Shown here one piece after another: positions 8,183-18,626 of a DNA stretch of 64,000 nt. The translations under genes were made by a program, and so were the position numbers. The notes below the pieces were generated by a model. That model did no database searches. It saw nothing but the letters and a program-made list of their open reading frames with translations, and had not been told where the DNA came from. Position 1 is the stretch's first letter. Every line of letters begins with the position of its first letter. Source of the stretch: an uncultured Lachnospiraceae bacterium (GTDB taxonomy: Bacteria > Bacillota > Clostridia > Lachnospirales > Lachnospiraceae); NCBI GenBank assembly GCA_947246015.1, contig CAMXQE010000015.1:16659-80658 (forward strand), given 5' to 3'.

Positions 8183-9234
8183 TAATGACGATTGTTTTAT
8201 TTTTGCTGATATTTGGTCTGGTGGTTATATCCCATGAATTCGGGCATTTTCTGCTGGCGAAGAAGAATGGGATACGGGTCGTGGAATTTGCGGTTGGGAT
8301 GGGGCCTACCTTATTCCATTTTAAGAAGGGAGAGACGGTATACAGTCTGAAAGCTTTGCCAATCGGCGGCGCCTGTATGTTTGATGGGGAGGACGGCGTG
8401 CTGTCAAAAGAGGGTGAGCCGGATGAAGGCTCTTTTCTGGCGGCCAGCGTGTGGGCAAGGATTTCCGCGGTAGTGGCCGGGCCGCTGTTTAATTTGATTC
8501 TGGCTTATGCGCTTTCCCTGATTGTCGTTGCATTTACCGGTTCGAACCGTCCGGTTATCCAGACGGTGCTGCCGGACAGCGCAGCGGAGGCGGCAGGACT
8601 GCAGAGCGGTGACCGGATTACGAGAATCAATGGGGAAAGGGTACATCTCGGACAGCAGGTTACGCTGATTTCGTGGCTGAATAAGGGAGAAGACCTTACG
8701 GTGGAGTTTGTGCGTGACGGGGAAAAAGGAAGCGTGACGGTAACGCCTGTCTATGATAGTGCGGCAGGACGTTATTATATGGGATTCATGGGAGTCAGTG
8801 AATATTTTAAGTGTAATGCGCTGGAAGTATTCCAGTACGGCTTTTATGAATTGGAATACTGGGTAGGGAGTACCTTTAAAAGCCTGGGAATGTTATTTAC
8901 CGGTCAGGTGACGAAGGACGATGTGGCAGGACCTGTGGGAATCGCACAGCTGGTGGGGGAAACCTATGAGACGGAAAAGGAATACGGAGCCGGGTATGTA
9001 ATCCTTTCCATGATGAATATCACGATTCTTCTTTCTGTGAATCTGGGGATACTGAATCTGCTGCCGGTTCCCGCGTTGGATGGCGGCCGTCTGGTGTTCT
9101 TATTGATAGAGGCGGTCCGTGGGAAGCCGATTTCCCCGGAAAAGGAAGGAATGGTACACCTGGCAGGGATGGCGGCATTGATGCTGCTGATGGTGTTTGT
9201 TTTGTTTAATGATATTTCGCGGTTGTTTTCCTGA
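8179..9234 (+). CDS. rseP: RseP-type site-2 membrane metalloprotease
   Basis: Intramembrane zinc protease. HEFGH at residues 15-19 supplies two zinc ligands and the catalytic glutamate; the third ligand region is LPVPALDGGR near the C-terminus. A single PDZ domain (about 120-200, with VLPDSAAEAAGLQSGDRI) lies between the membrane segments. In Firmicutes this family cleaves anti-sigma factors or signal peptides in the membrane. The start may be TTG 8179, overlapping dxr by 4 nt, or ATG 8185. Last gene of the run before a large inverted repeat. Confidence 0.95.
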   Translation: MIMTIVLFLLIFGLVVISHEFGHFLLAKKNGIRVVEFAVGMGPTLFHFKKGETVYSLKALPIGGACMFDGEDGVLSKEGEPDEGSFLAASVWARISAVVAGPLFNLILAYALSLIVVAFTGSNRPVIQTVLPDSAAEAAGLQSGDRITRINGERVHLGQQVTLISWLNKGEDLTVEFVRDGEKGSVTVTPVYDSAAGRYYMGFMGVSEYFKCNALEVFQYGFYELEYWVGSTFKSLGMLFTGQVTKDDVAGPVGIAQLVGETYETEKEYGAGYVILSMMNITILLSVNLGILNLLPVPALDGGRLVFLLIEAVRGKPISPEKEGMVHLAGMAALMLLMVFVLFNDISRLFS

Positions 9235-9286
9235 GATTGGGAGAGCAGGCTTTTTGCTGTGCTGTATATGTACGCGAATCAAACAG

Positions 9287-9615
9287 GTAACAGTTCAGCC
9301 GTATTGATTGGCTGTGTGGTTGGGATTCCCCAACCGAAAGAGTTTCACGGCGGCGGAAGATGTTTTGTCCCTGTTTCTAATGCACTGATTTGGATGGATT
9401 TTTCTAAGCAGAATGGCATGTGAACCGGCTGGCTGCGGTACGCCCTCAAGCGGCATCCATGCCGCATCTGACCTCATGCTGTGGCATTCTGCTAAGAAAA
9501 ATTTCCATCCAAATCCAAGCAAGAGAAACAGGGACAAAACATCTTCCGTCGCCGTGAAACTCTTTCGGCCGGAGAATCTTCACCACACAGCCAATCAATA
9601 CGGCTGAACTGTTAC
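9287..9615. repeat. 329-bp near-perfect inverted repeat (MITE-like or long structured RNA)
   Basis: Outer arms 9287-9378 and 9524-9615 are 92 nt each and match as reverse complements at about 85 of 92 positions. Inner arms continue the pairing (about 9387-9418 with 9483-9516), and the apex has a small GCGGCA/TGCCGC hairpin. The two track ORFs here (9295..9537 - and 9413..9607 +) mirror each other, both ending in HTANQYG, which shows they come from the repeat and are not genes. No transposase is present, so this looks like a non-autonomous element or a very long hairpin RNA in the rseP-PP2C gap. Confidence 0.85.
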
Positions 9616-9644
9616 TCAAACAGCAGTCCGGATAAATAAAAAGC

Positions 9645-9673
9645 TTGTTTTTTCCCGACGCGTCCTCTATAAT
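9645..9673 (+). promoter_or_regulatory. Sigma-A promoter for the PP2C-kinase genes
   Basis: TTGTTT (9645-9650), 17 nt, TATAAT (9668-9673). About 145 nt of leader follows, with a short CAGATT/AATCTG stem. Separates this unit from rseP upstream. Confidence 0.7.
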
Positions 9674-9817
9674 GAATTTATATCCAATCTTTTTACGACA
9701 GATTGCAAAGTCTTGTAATCTGACTCCCAAAAAAAGAATCGAAAAATCAAAAAACAAGAAAATTGAAAAAAGCGAGAAAATCGAAAAAAGAAAACAAAAT
9801 ATGGTGCAGGAGGAAAA

Positions 9818-10540
9818 ATGAAGGTTATTTCAGAAGTATATTGGGACAAAGGGGGGCGGACTGTCAATCAGGATTCTGTTTCTCTCCAGCAGGTCAGCAT
9901 TCGTGGAAAGCGGGCCGTGTTTGCATTAGTCTGTGACGGTATCGGCGGTTTGCAGCAGGGGGAGGAGGCCAGCGGGTTTGTGGCGGAGCGGATGACGGAA
10001 TGGTTCTATACGGAAGCCATCCGAATGTTAAGAAAAAAGAAAGGCAGGAAAAAAATAGGACGGGCAGGTCTGCGGGCGCTGTATGGATGTAACGGGGAGA
10101 TGGGGACATATGCGGGGCGGTGTGGTATAAAGATGGGGACTGCGGTAACGATGGTGTTAATCAGCGGAGGACGGTATCTGTCGTGGCATAGCGGGGATAC
10201 CAGGCTTTATCGTGTGAATCCGGGGCGGGGGAGAAAGCGGATGAAACAGCTGACGGCAGACCATACGGCGGACTACCGTACATTAGTTCGCTGTGTCGGG
10301 AGCTTTCCGTGGAAAGAACCGGATGTATCGGGCGGCAGGCTGAAGAGGAACTGTGTTCTGCTCTTGTGTACCGACGGATTCCGCAACCGGGTGCCGGAGG
10401 AAAAAATCGGGGAGGCGCTGCAGCCCTCGTTTCTCATTTCGCAGGAGCAGATGGGGAAAAGGCTGCGGGAACTTTCCGCCTATGGGAAACGGAACGGGGA
10501 GACAGATAATCGTTCGGCTGTGGTAATTAAGTGTTTTTAA
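9818..10540 (+). CDS. PP2C-family Ser/Thr protein phosphatase
   Basis: Metal-dependent phosphatase that probably reverses the neighbouring kinase. Motifs in order: NQDSVSL (motif 1), VCDGIGGLQQGEEAS (metal-binding Asp and Gly), MGTAVTMVLI, SWHSGDTRLY and LLCTDGFRNRV with the late Asp, and DNRSAVVI at the end. 240 residues is a minimal catalytic domain without membrane segment. It has its own promoter and is followed after 24 nt by the kinase gene. Start ATG 9818 with GGAGG 8 nt before it. Confidence 0.9.
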   Translation: MKVISEVYWDKGGRTVNQDSVSLQQVSIRGKRAVFALVCDGIGGLQQGEEASGFVAERMTEWFYTEAIRMLRKKKGRKKIGRAGLRALYGCNGEMGTYAGRCGIKMGTAVTMVLISGGRYLSWHSGDTRLYRVNPGRGRKRMKQLTADHTADYRTLVRCVGSFPWKEPDVSGGRLKRNCVLLLCTDGFRNRVPEEKIGEALQPSFLISQEQMGKRLRELSAYGKRNGETDNRSAVVIKCF

Positions 10541-10564
10541 GGAAGGTATGGGGAATCACAGGGT

Positions 10565-11959
10565 ATGGAAGGAAAAATGAAAGAGAAATATATATTTTAC
10601 GGGGAAATAGGAAGCGGCGGCAGCGGGAAGGTATTTAAAGCGTATGACAGGCATTTGCAGCGTCTGGTAGCGGTTAAACAGTTTCCGGCGGAGGATGCGG
10701 TATCGGACAGGGAGCTGGAAATGCTGAAAGAACTGTGCCATCCGGCGTTTCCGGCTGTTACGGATTATATAGAGGAACAGGGGTATAAGTATCTGGTGAT
10801 GGAATACATAGAAGGGAAGAATCTGGCGGATTATATACAGGAAAAGGGAGCCGTGGAACAGAAGCGGGCGGTAAAGTGGGCTTTGGAACTGGCCGGGGCG
10901 CTCATTTACCTGCATGAGAGGAAGTGCCCGGTCATTTACCGGGATATGAAGCCTGCCAATGTCATCATCGACGGAAAGGAGCATGTGCGGATGGTAGATT
11001 TCGGTACGGCCTTTCTGCGGTATCAGGAAGGAGAGGAAACCTGTGCCGGCGGTACCTGGGGATATGCGGCTCCTGAGCAGTTTGAAAAGGGAGGCGTCAG
11101 GATGGTGGATGAGAGGAGCGATATATACGGATTGGGCGCGACTCTGTTCCATATGCTGACCGGATGCGACCCGTCCCGTCCGCCTTTTCTAATGCAGCCG
11201 GTCCGGTCTTACGACCGGAGACTGTCGGCGGAACTGGAACGGATTGTACGGAAGGCGACGGAGCAGGAGAGGGAAAAACGGTATGCCAATGTCCGCAGGC
11301 TGAAGCAGGAGCTGGAAAATTATGGAAGAGCCGACCGGATGAAGCACTGTGCAGGCAATGCGGCGAAAGCAGTATATGGTGCGGCATTGGCGGGGTTTGC
11401 TGTTTCTTTTTTCCGGTTGTGGGCATGGATAGAGAGACTGGACGGCGGATTGGGCGGAGGGACTATGGCAGGGAAACTATACGGGATGGAAAGGAGTGCA
11501 GCAGAGGGGAGGATGCTGTTTACCGCTGTCTGTATCCTGCTTCTGTGTATCGGAAAGAGTGCGGCGGACCGGTGGGGAAGCCGGGGATACCGGAGCGTGC
11601 GGCAGGAAAAGAGTGTGCTGCTTACCGTAAAGAAAGGAAAGGGGCTGGCGCTTGTATTCTTGCTGGGCGTACTGGCAGCAGGCAGGAGCGGGGCAGGGAG
11701 CGTGTGGGCAAAAGATACGGCAGGGTACATACAGGACGGGGCGGAGCATACGCTGTTTGTTATCGTGCGCAACGGACAGGGACAGAAGCTGCTCATACGT
11801 TATGATGCCGAATATCCCCTTTCCGATACGCTGAGACTGGAACTTCCGTTAAAGAATTTTGAGGAAGGGGAGCATTACGAACTGCGGCTAGAATGCATCA
11901 ACCGGGAGACCGGAGCGGCGCAGAGCAGAACTTTCTATCTGAAAGGGGTTGAACCCTGA
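10565..11959 (+). CDS. Membrane-anchored Ser/Thr protein kinase
   Basis: Hanks-type kinase at about 10-255: glycine loop [16 protein letters not shown] lysine, catalytic YRDMKPANV (HRD appears as YRD), DFGTA, and the APE-like AAPEQ. Three hydrophobic stretches follow (about 268-286, 318-334 and 362-380), then a C-terminal beta-rich part of about 80 residues. It lacks PASTA domains, so it is not a PrkC orthologue. Start ATG 10565; ATG 10577 (MKEKYIFYG) is an alternative. The C-terminal tail reaches to 11 nt past the start of the untrimmed ispG ORF, but the likely ispG start is downstream. Confidence 0.88.
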   Translation: MEGKMKEKYIFYGEIGSGGSGKVFKAYDRHLQRLVAVKQFPAEDAVSDRELEMLKELCHPAFPAVTDYIEEQGYKYLVMEYIEGKNLADYIQEKGAVEQKRAVKWALELAGALIYLHERKCPVIYRDMKPANVIIDGKEHVRMVDFGTAFLRYQEGEETCAGGTWGYAAPEQFEKGGVRMVDERSDIYGLGATLFHMLTGCDPSRPPFLMQPVRSYDRRLSAELERIVRKATEQEREKRYANVRRLKQELENYGRADRMKHCAGNAAKAVYGAALAGFAVSFFRLWAWIERLDGGLGGGTMAGKLYGMERSAAEGRMLFTAVCILLLCIGKSAADRWGSRGYRSVRQEKSVLLTVKKGKGLALVFLLGVLAAGRSGAGSVWAKDTAGYIQDGAEHTLFVIVRNGQGQKLLIRYDAEYPLSDTLRLELPLKNFEEGEHYELRLECINRETGAAQSRTFYLKGVEP

Positions 11960-12047
11960 TGCGGAAATGAGGTATCATAGACATAGATTGGGAATGCAGA
12001 ATCAGGAACCAGGAATGAGGAATCAAGAGAAAGCGGGGGCGGTTGCG

Positions 12048-13106
12048 ATGCACAGAGAACATACAAAGACAGTACGGATAGGAGATAAGGTAATAGGAGG
12101 GGGAAATCCTGTGCTGATACAGTCCATGACAAATACAAGGACGGAGGATGTGGCTGCGACGGTGGAACAGATACACCGGCTGGAGGCGGCGGGATGCGAG
12201 ATTATCCGGTGCACGGTTCCGAATATGGAGGCGGCGCTGGCGATAAAGGAGATTAAGAAACAGATTGCGATTCCGCTTGTGGCGGATATTCATTTTGATT
12301 ATAAGATGGCGGTTGCGGCGATGGAAAACGGGGCGGATAAAATCCGTATCAATCCGGGAAACATCGGCGGACGCGGGAAAGTAGCCGAGGTAGTGCGGGT
12401 GGCCAAAGAAAGAGATATCCCGATACGCGTAGGGGTCAACAGCGGCTCACTGGAAAAGGAACTGGTGGAAAAATACGGCGGTGTTACGGCCGAAGGCATC
12501 GTGGAGAGCGCTTTGGACAAAGTGCGTATGATAGAGGATTTGGGATACGACCGCATGGTTATCAGCATTAAGTCCTCGGATGTCATGATGTGCATTAAGG
12601 CCCATGAAATTCTGGCAAAGCAGACGGATTATCCGTTACATGTGGGAATTACGGAATCAGGGACGCTGATGAGCGGGAATATTAAGTCCGGTATCGGTCT
12701 GGGGGTCATTTTGTATCAGGGAATCGGAGATACCATACGGGTATCCCTGACCGGGGACCCGGTGGAGGAAATCAAGTCGGCAAAGCTGATTCTGCGTACG
12801 CTGGGGCTTCGCAGGGGCGGAATCGAGGTAGTGTCCTGTCCTACCTGCGGAAGGACAAAAATCGATTTGATTGGACTGGCAAATCAGGTAGAGCAGATGG
12901 TGGCGGATATTCCGCTGGATATCAAAGTAGCAGTGATGGGCTGTGCGGTCAACGGCCCCGGCGAGGCGAAAGAGGCGGATATCGGAATTGCCGGAGGCAT
13001 CGGGGAGGGCCTGCTGATAAAGAAAGGGGAAATCGTCCGCAAGGTACCGGAGGAGGAACTGCTGTCTGTACTGCGGGAGGAACTGCTTCATTGGAATCAG
13101 GAGTAA
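12048..13106 (+). CDS. ispG: 4-hydroxy-3-methylbut-2-enyl diphosphate synthase
   Basis: Iron-sulfur enzyme of the MEP pathway, the same pathway as dxr 4 kb upstream. Start chosen at ATG 12048 ([13 protein letters not shown]) since homology begins there; the ORF-track start 11949 adds 33 residues of low-complexity sequence overlapping the kinase stop. Motifs: [30 protein letters not shown], and the 4Fe-4S cysteines in SCPTCGRT and [11 protein letters not shown]. 352 residues, typical of the short bacterial form. Confidence 0.96.
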   Translation: MHREHTKTVRIGDKVIGGGNPVLIQSMTNTRTEDVAATVEQIHRLEAAGCEIIRCTVPNMEAALAIKEIKKQIAIPLVADIHFDYKMAVAAMENGADKIRINPGNIGGRGKVAEVVRVAKERDIPIRVGVNSGSLEKELVEKYGGVTAEGIVESALDKVRMIEDLGYDRMVISIKSSDVMMCIKAHEILAKQTDYPLHVGITESGTLMSGNIKSGIGLGVILYQGIGDTIRVSLTGDPVEEIKSAKLILRTLGLRRGGIEVVSCPTCGRTKIDLIGLANQVEQMVADIPLDIKVAVMGCAVNGPGEAKEADIGIAGGIGEGLLIKKGEIVRKVPEEELLSVLREELLHWNQE

Positions 13107-13122
13107 AGTCGGAGAAAGCGGG

Positions 13123-16100
13123 TTGGTCGTGAAAAAGTTTTTTGATGTATTTCCTTCGCTCACGCTGGAGGATAAAATAAAGGATTATTTTGAACAGGTG
13201 GAAGTGGAACGGATTTCTGCTACGAAGCGGAAGGATTTTCTGCGCATTTATATTGTGAGCGGAAGGCTGATAGAAAAAGAGTACATACTGAAAGCGGAGG
13301 AGTCTATAAAAAGGCAGTTGTTTCCCGGCTTTCCGATGGTTATTAAAATATATGAGAAATATCATCTCTCTGCCCAGTACAATCCGGAGAAATTCATGGA
13401 TGTGTACCGGAACAGCATCCTTTTGGAATTAAAGGAATACAGCCCTGTGGAATACAGTGTGTTTAAAAATGCGGATATCTCTTATCCGGAAGAGAACCGG
13501 CTGCTGCTTACCATGGAAGATTCGGTTCCTGCCAGAAGCCGGGAGGAAGAACTGGTGAGGATTCTGGACAAAATCTATAATGAGCGGTTCGGCTTCCGGG
13601 TGGATATCGGGGTGGAATATAAGGAAAGCCGGGCCGGAAAGCGCAGGGACGAGGATGAATTAAAGATTGCAAGGCAGGTAGCGGAAATCAGCGCCGAAAG
13701 TATGGCTTCCGGTGCGGGCAGCCATGAGGATAGTGAAACTGCGCCAAAGCCGGTTCCGGCAGCGGCAGGAAAAGAGAGCCAGTCCAAACCGGCGCGGGAA
13801 GGCGTGACAAAACAGAACGAATCCGGAAGCAGAAGCGGTTTCCGTGCGGGTAAAGGTTCGGACCGGGCGGATTTCAAACGCGCGGTAAAACGTTCGGACA
13901 ATCCGGATGTGATATATGGGCGTGATTTCGATGAGCCGGCAATGAATATCGAAGATATCATCGGGGAAATGGGAGAAGTGGTGATACGGGGAAAGATTAT
14001 CCATTCCGACAAAAGGGCTATTAAGAACGAGAAAACCATCCTTTTCTTCGATATTACGGATTTTACCGATACCCTTACGTTTAAGATTTTCGCCGGGAAC
14101 GACCAGGTGGAGGAAATCGAGCAGGGACTTTTTAAAGGGGCTTTTGTAAAAATAAAGGGAATGGCGGTAATTGACAGGTTCGACAACGAGCTGACCATCG
14201 GTTCCATTGCGGGGGTGAAGAAGATACCGGATTTCACGTCCGCCCGTTCCGATAACAGTGTGCGTAAGAGAGTGGAACTCCACTGCCATACGAAGATGAG
14301 CGATATGGATGGGGTGTCGGAGGCGAAGGATATTGTAAAGCGTGCCTATAAATGGGGCCATCCGGCCATTGCCATCACCGACCATGGCGTCGTGCAGTCT
14401 TTTCCGGATGCCAATCATGTCTGGGAAGATTTGTGGAGGGCAGAAAAGGGGAAGAGAAAGGAAGCCGGAGAAGCGGAACCGGATAAACAGGACTTTTTTA
14501 AAGTCATATACGGAATGGAAGCCTATCTGGTGGATGATTTGAAGGAAATCGTTACCGGAGACAAGGGACAGGATTTTCACAGTACGTTTGTGGTATTTGA
14601 TATTGAAACAACCGGATTTTCACCGGTAAACAACCGCATTATCGAAATCGGCGCGGTAAAAGTGGAGAACGGGGAGATTACGGGTCATTATTCTGCTTTT
14701 GTGAATCCCGAAGTGCCGATTCCTTTTGAAATAGAAAAACTGACAGGTATCAACGATGAGATGGTGGTCGGGGCGCCGGTGATAGATACTGTGCTGCCGG
14801 AATTTCTGGACTTCTGCCAGGATGCGGTGCTGGTAGCCCACAATGCCAATTTTGATATGGGTTTTATCATGGAAAATGCGGCGAGACTGGGCATTGGAAA
14901 GGAATTTACCTATGTGGATACAGTGGGTATTGCCAGAGTGCTGCTTCCCAATCAGGCGAAACATACGCTGGATGCGGTGGCAAAGACCCTGGGAATTTCG
15001 CTGGAAAACCATCACCGTGCGGTGGACGACGCGGAGGCGACGGCAGAGATTTTTGTGAAATTCATTCCCATGTTAAAGGAACGGGATGCGGATACGCTAT
15101 GCAAAGTGAATGCCCTGGGGGATTCCAATCCGGACATTGTAAAGAAGCTGCCCTCTTATCATGCGATTATTCTGGCAAAGAACGATACGGGAAGGGTGAA
15201 CCTTTACCGTCTGGTATCCGAGTCCCATCTGACCTATTTCAGTAAGCGGCCGAGGGTGCCGAAGAGCCTGCTGATGAAGTGCAGGGAAGGGCTGATACTC
15301 GGAAGCGCCTGTGAAGCAGGGGAACTATACCGCGCATTGCTGGATGAAAAGCCCGATACGGAAATCGCAAGGCTGGTGAATTTTTATGATTATCTGGAAA
15401 TCCAGCCCACGGGAAACAATCAGTTTATGATTGCATCCGAGAAAATAAGGAATGTCAATTCCGTAGAAGATATTGAAAATATAAACCGGAAAATCGTGGA
15501 GCTGGGAGAACAGTTCAACAAGCCGGTGGTGGCGACCTGCGATGTCCATTTTCTGGACCCGGAGGACGAGGTGTACCGGAGAATCATTATGGCGGGTAAG
15601 GGGTTTGCCGATTCGGACGAACAGGCGCCTCTTTATCTGCGCACGACGGAAGAAATGCTGGAGGAGTTTGCTTATCTGGGAAGTGACAAGGCGGAAGAAG
15701 TGGTCATTACCAATACCAACCGGATTGCGGATATGGTGGAAACCATGGCGCCGGTCCGTCCGGACAAGTGCGCGCCGGTCATTCCGGACAGTGACAAGAC
15801 GCTGACGGATATTTGTTATAACAAAGCCCATGAGATTTACGGGGAAGAACTGCCGGAAATCGTGGAGGCGCGTTTGAAACGGGAGCTGAATTCCATTATT
15901 ACGAACGGGTTTGCCGTTATGTATATCATTGCGCAGAAACTGGTATGGAAGTCGGTGGAAGACGGATACCTGGTTGGTTCCCGCGGGTCGGTTGGTTCTT
16001 CTTTTGTGGCAACCATGGCGGGAATTACGGAGGTGAATCCGTTAAGTCCCCATTATTACTGCAGCGAATGTCATTACAGTGATTTTGAATCCGAAGATGT

Positions 16101-17667
16101 GAAGGCGTATGCGGGAAGAGCGGGCTGTGATATGCCGGATAAGGTCTGTCCGGTCTGCGGCGCCCTGCTAAAAAAGGATGGGTTTGACATTCCGTTTGAA
16201 ACGTTTTTGGGATTTAAAGGCGATAAGGAACCGGATATAGATTTGAATTTTTCGGGCGAATACCAGAGTAAGGCGCATAAGTATACGGAAGTGATTTTCG
16301 GGGCGGGACAGACGTACCGGGCCGGAACCATCGGTACGCTGGCAGATAAGACGGCATTCGGCTATGTGAAAAATTATTATGAGGAAAGGGGAAAACACAA
16401 ACGGACTTGTGAAATCAACCGGATTGTAACCGGATGTACCGGAATCCGGCGCAGTACCGGACAGCATCCGGGAGGCATCATCGTTCTTCCGCTGGGGGAG
16501 GAAATCAATTCCTTTACGCCGGTGCAGCATCCGGCGAACGATATGACGACGGATATTGTAACGACGCATTTTGATTACCATTCCATTGACCACAACCTGT
16601 TAAAACTGGATATACTGGGACACGATGATCCGACGATGATTCGTATGCTGCAGGATTTGACGGGCATCGACCCTGTTACGATTCCGCTGGATGATAAGCA
16701 GGTTATGTCCCTGTTTAAAAATACCGAAGCGCTTGGTATCACGCCCGACCAGATTGGAGGCTGTAAGCTGGGAGCATTGGGGATTCCGGAGTTTGGCACC
16801 GAGTTTGCCATGCAGATGTTAATTGATACGAAACCGCAGGCTTTTTCCGATTTGGTGCGTATCGCGGGGCTTGCCCACGGGACGGATGTGTGGCTGGGGA
16901 ATGCGCAGACGCTGATTCAGGAAGGAAAAGCCACGATTTCCACTGCCATTTGTACAAGGGATGATATTATGGTATACTTAATTGGTATGGGTGTGGAGAG
17001 TTCCCTTGCCTTTACCATTATGGAAAGCGTCCGCAAAGGAAAAGGGCTAAAGCCGGAGATGGAAGAGGCGATGGTGGCGGCAAACGTGCCGGACTGGTAT
17101 ATCTGGTCCTGCAAGAAGATTAAGTACATGTTCCCGAAAGCACATGCGGCGGCCTATGTGATGATGGCATGGCGGATTGCCTATTGCAAGATTAATTATC
17201 CCCTTGCTTTTTATGCGGCATTTTTCAGTATCCGTGCCTCGGCGTTTTCCTATGAGCTGATGTGCCAGGGGAGGGAGCATTTGGAAAAGGTCATGGCGGA
17301 TTATAAACAGAGGATGGATACCCTCTCCAAAAAGGAGCAGGATTCCTACCGTGATATGAAACTGGTGCAGGAAATGTATGCCAGAGGGTTTGAGTTTCTG
17401 CCGATTGATATTTTTTCCGCCCAGTCGAGACTGTTCCAGATTGTGGACGGCAAGCTGATGCCGTCTTTAAGCAGTATCGACGGATTGGGGGAAAAAGCCG
17501 CGGATTCCATTGTGGAAGCCGCAAAGGACGGGCCATTTTTATCGAAGGATGATTTCCGTCAGAGGGCGAAGGTTTCCAAGACAATTGTGGACCTGATGGG
17601 CAGTCTGAACCTGCTTGGAAATTTACCTGAGTCAAATCAAATAAGTTTATTTGATTTTGTGTCGTAA
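13123..17667 (+). CDS. polC: DNA polymerase III alpha subunit, PolC type
   Basis: Main replicative polymerase of low-GC Gram-positives. Domain order: N-terminal domain, OB fold (about 285-365, EVVIRGKIIHSDKRA), PHP (RVELHCHTKMSDMDG) interrupted by a DEDDh 3'-5' exonuclease (VVFDIETTGFSPVNNRIIEIG to HHRAVDDAEAT), then polymerase with the zinc module CSECHYSDFE and CPVCGALL and the catalytic EPDIDLNFSGE. 1514 residues is normal. Start is TTG 13123 (GGAG 8 nt upstream) or GTG 13129. It ends the dxr-rseP-ispG-polC order typical of Clostridia. Confidence 0.97.
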   Translation: MVVKKFFDVFPSLTLEDKIKDYFEQVEVERISATKRKDFLRIYIVSGRLIEKEYILKAEESIKRQLFPGFPMVIKIYEKYHLSAQYNPEKFMDVYRNSILLELKEYSPVEYSVFKNADISYPEENRLLLTMEDSVPARSREEELVRILDKIYNERFGFRVDIGVEYKESRAGKRRDEDELKIARQVAEISAESMASGAGSHEDSETAPKPVPAAAGKESQSKPAREGVTKQNESGSRSGFRAGKGSDRADFKRAVKRSDNPDVIYGRDFDEPAMNIEDIIGEMGEVVIRGKIIHSDKRAIKNEKTILFFDITDFTDTLTFKIFAGNDQVEEIEQGLFKGAFVKIKGMAVIDRFDNELTIGSIAGVKKIPDFTSARSDNSVRKRVELHCHTKMSDMDGVSEAKDIVKRAYKWGHPAIAITDHGVVQSFPDANHVWEDLWRAEKGKRKEAGEAEPDKQDFFKVIYGMEAYLVDDLKEIVTGDKGQDFHSTFVVFDIETTGFSPVNNRIIEIGAVKVENGEITGHYSAFVNPEVPIPFEIEKLTGINDEMVVGAPVIDTVLPEFLDFCQDAVLVAHNANFDMGFIMENAARLGIGKEFTYVDTVGIARVLLPNQAKHTLDAVAKTLGISLENHHRAVDDAEATAEIFVKFIPMLKERDADTLCKVNALGDSNPDIVKKLPSYHAIILAKNDTGRVNLYRLVSESHLTYFSKRPRVPKSLLMKCREGLILGSACEAGELYRALLDEKPDTEIARLVNFYDYLEIQPTGNNQFMIASEKIRNVNSVEDIENINRKIVELGEQFNKPVVATCDVHFLDPEDEVYRRIIMAGKGFADSDEQAPLYLRTTEEMLEEFAYLGSDKAEEVVITNTNRIADMVETMAPVRPDKCAPVIPDSDKTLTDICYNKAHEIYGEELPEIVEARLKRELNSIITNGFAVMYIIAQKLVWKSVEDGYLVGSRGSVGSSFVATMAGITEVNPLSPHYYCSECHYSDFESEDVKAYAGRAGCDMPDKVCPVCGALLKKDGFDIPFETFLGFKGDKEPDIDLNFSGEYQSKAHKYTEVIFGAGQTYRAGTIGTLADKTAFGYVKNYYEERGKHKRTCEINRIVTGCTGIRRSTGQHPGGIIVLPLGEEINSFTPVQHPANDMTTDIVTTHFDYHSIDHNLLKLDILGHDDPTMIRMLQDLTGIDPVTIPLDDKQVMSLFKNTEALGITPDQIGGCKLGALGIPEFGTEFAMQMLIDTKPQAFSDLVRIAGLAHGTDVWLGNAQTLIQEGKATISTAICTRDDIMVYLIGMGVESSLAFTIMESVRKGKGLKPEMEEAMVAANVPDWYIWSCKKIKYMFPKAHAAAYVMMAWRIAYCKINYPLAFYAAFFSIRASAFSYELMCQGREHLEKVMADYKQRMDTLSKKEQDSYRDMKLVQEMYARGFEFLPIDIFSAQSRLFQIVDGKLMPSLSSIDGLGEKAADSIVEAAKDGPFLSKDDFRQRAKVSKTIVDLMGSLNLLGNLPESNQISLFDFVS

Positions 17668-17679
17668 ATATAGTATAAT
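17651..17679 (+). promoter_or_regulatory. Sigma-A promoter overlapping the polC 3' end
   Basis: TTGATT (17651-17656), 17 nt, TATAAT (17674-17679). Drives the MshEN-CheX-like gene and cheY. Confidence 0.65.
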
Positions 17680-17713
17680 ATAATGAATTCTATTTAAAGG
17701 GTGGAGGGTACAT

Positions 17714-18604
17714 ATGTTTAATCAGATTTTCGGTAAATTTCTTTTGGAACAAAAGTTGATTTCTTCCGAACAATTGGAAGCAATACAGAATAACCAGAAA
17801 AAAACACGGGTTAAACTGGGATTGATTGCCGTCAGCGAAAAACTGCTTTCGCAGGAGCAGGCAAATAAAATTAACAGAAAACAGGCGCTGGAGGATAAGC
17901 GGTTTGGCGATATTGCGGTAGAGATGGGATTTTTAACGGAGAGCCAGGTGGGACGTCTTCTAAAATTGCAGGGGAATCCTTATCTGTCCTTTGTTCAGTC
18001 GGCTACGGAACTCGGAATCATGACGATGGAAGAGATAGAGGCCGGGATGGATTTATACCAGCAGGAGAACGGGTTTACAAATACGGATATGGAGGATTTC
18101 AGGAGCGGCGATGTGGACCGTATGATTCCGCTGTATGTCAGAAGCCCCCAGCCGCTTGCCGCAGGATTAGTGGGCGTGGCTGTCCGTACGATTATCCGCC
18201 TGATTGACAGCGATATATCGATTGAAGCCTCCTATGAGGCCGACAGCTATGAATTTGAGAATCTTGCGATGCAGGAAGTGGAAGGAGAACATTCCATTTT
18301 GCTCGGACTGGCCGGGGAGGGGAACAATCTGCTCGCTATAGCGGAGACGTTCGGCAGGGAAGAATTCGGGAAGATGGATTTGTTCGCTTTTGATTCGGTC
18401 TGTGAGTTCATTAACTGTGTTAACGGATTGTATGCATCGGAACTGAGTCTGCGGAATGTCCAGGTGGATATGGTGCCTCCTACATTTTATCAGGGTGGAC
18501 GTGTAACGGCAGAGGAGAAGTTGCTGATTGTGCCGATTTATGTACAGAACCGCAAGATACGGATTGTGATTGCAACGGATACCGGTGTTAAGATTGAAGT
18601 ATAA
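17714..18604 (+). CDS. MshEN-like plus CheX-like chemosensory protein
   Basis: First about 120 residues carry two repeats of the type found at the N-terminus of T2SS/MshE ATPases (FGKFLLEQKLISSEQLEAIQ and FGDIAVEMGFLTESQVGRLL). The C-terminal half (about 135-296) resembles CheX/CheC phosphatase-fold proteins, with PLAAGLVGVAVRTIIRLI and DSVCEFINCVNGLYAS; the CheX E..N active pair may be the Glu and Asn of CEFINCVN. Known role of the family: dephosphorylate CheY. It is followed after 22 nt by cheY, so enzyme and substrate are paired. The domain call is by pattern only. Confidence 0.72.
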   Translation: MFNQIFGKFLLEQKLISSEQLEAIQNNQKKTRVKLGLIAVSEKLLSQEQANKINRKQALEDKRFGDIAVEMGFLTESQVGRLLKLQGNPYLSFVQSATELGIMTMEEIEAGMDLYQQENGFTNTDMEDFRSGDVDRMIPLYVRSPQPLAAGLVGVAVRTIIRLIDSDISIEASYEADSYEFENLAMQEVEGEHSILLGLAGEGNNLLAIAETFGREEFGKMDLFAFDSVCEFINCVNGLYASELSLRNVQVDMVPPTFYQGGRVTAEEKLLIVPIYVQNRKIRIVIATDTGVKIEV

Positions 18605-18626
18605 TATAGGGTAGGAGGATAGAATT

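Noticed and set aside
9295-9607. Two ORFs on opposite strands with similar C-termini (HTANQYG)
   Set aside because: They are mirror products of the inverted repeat and have no ribosome site.
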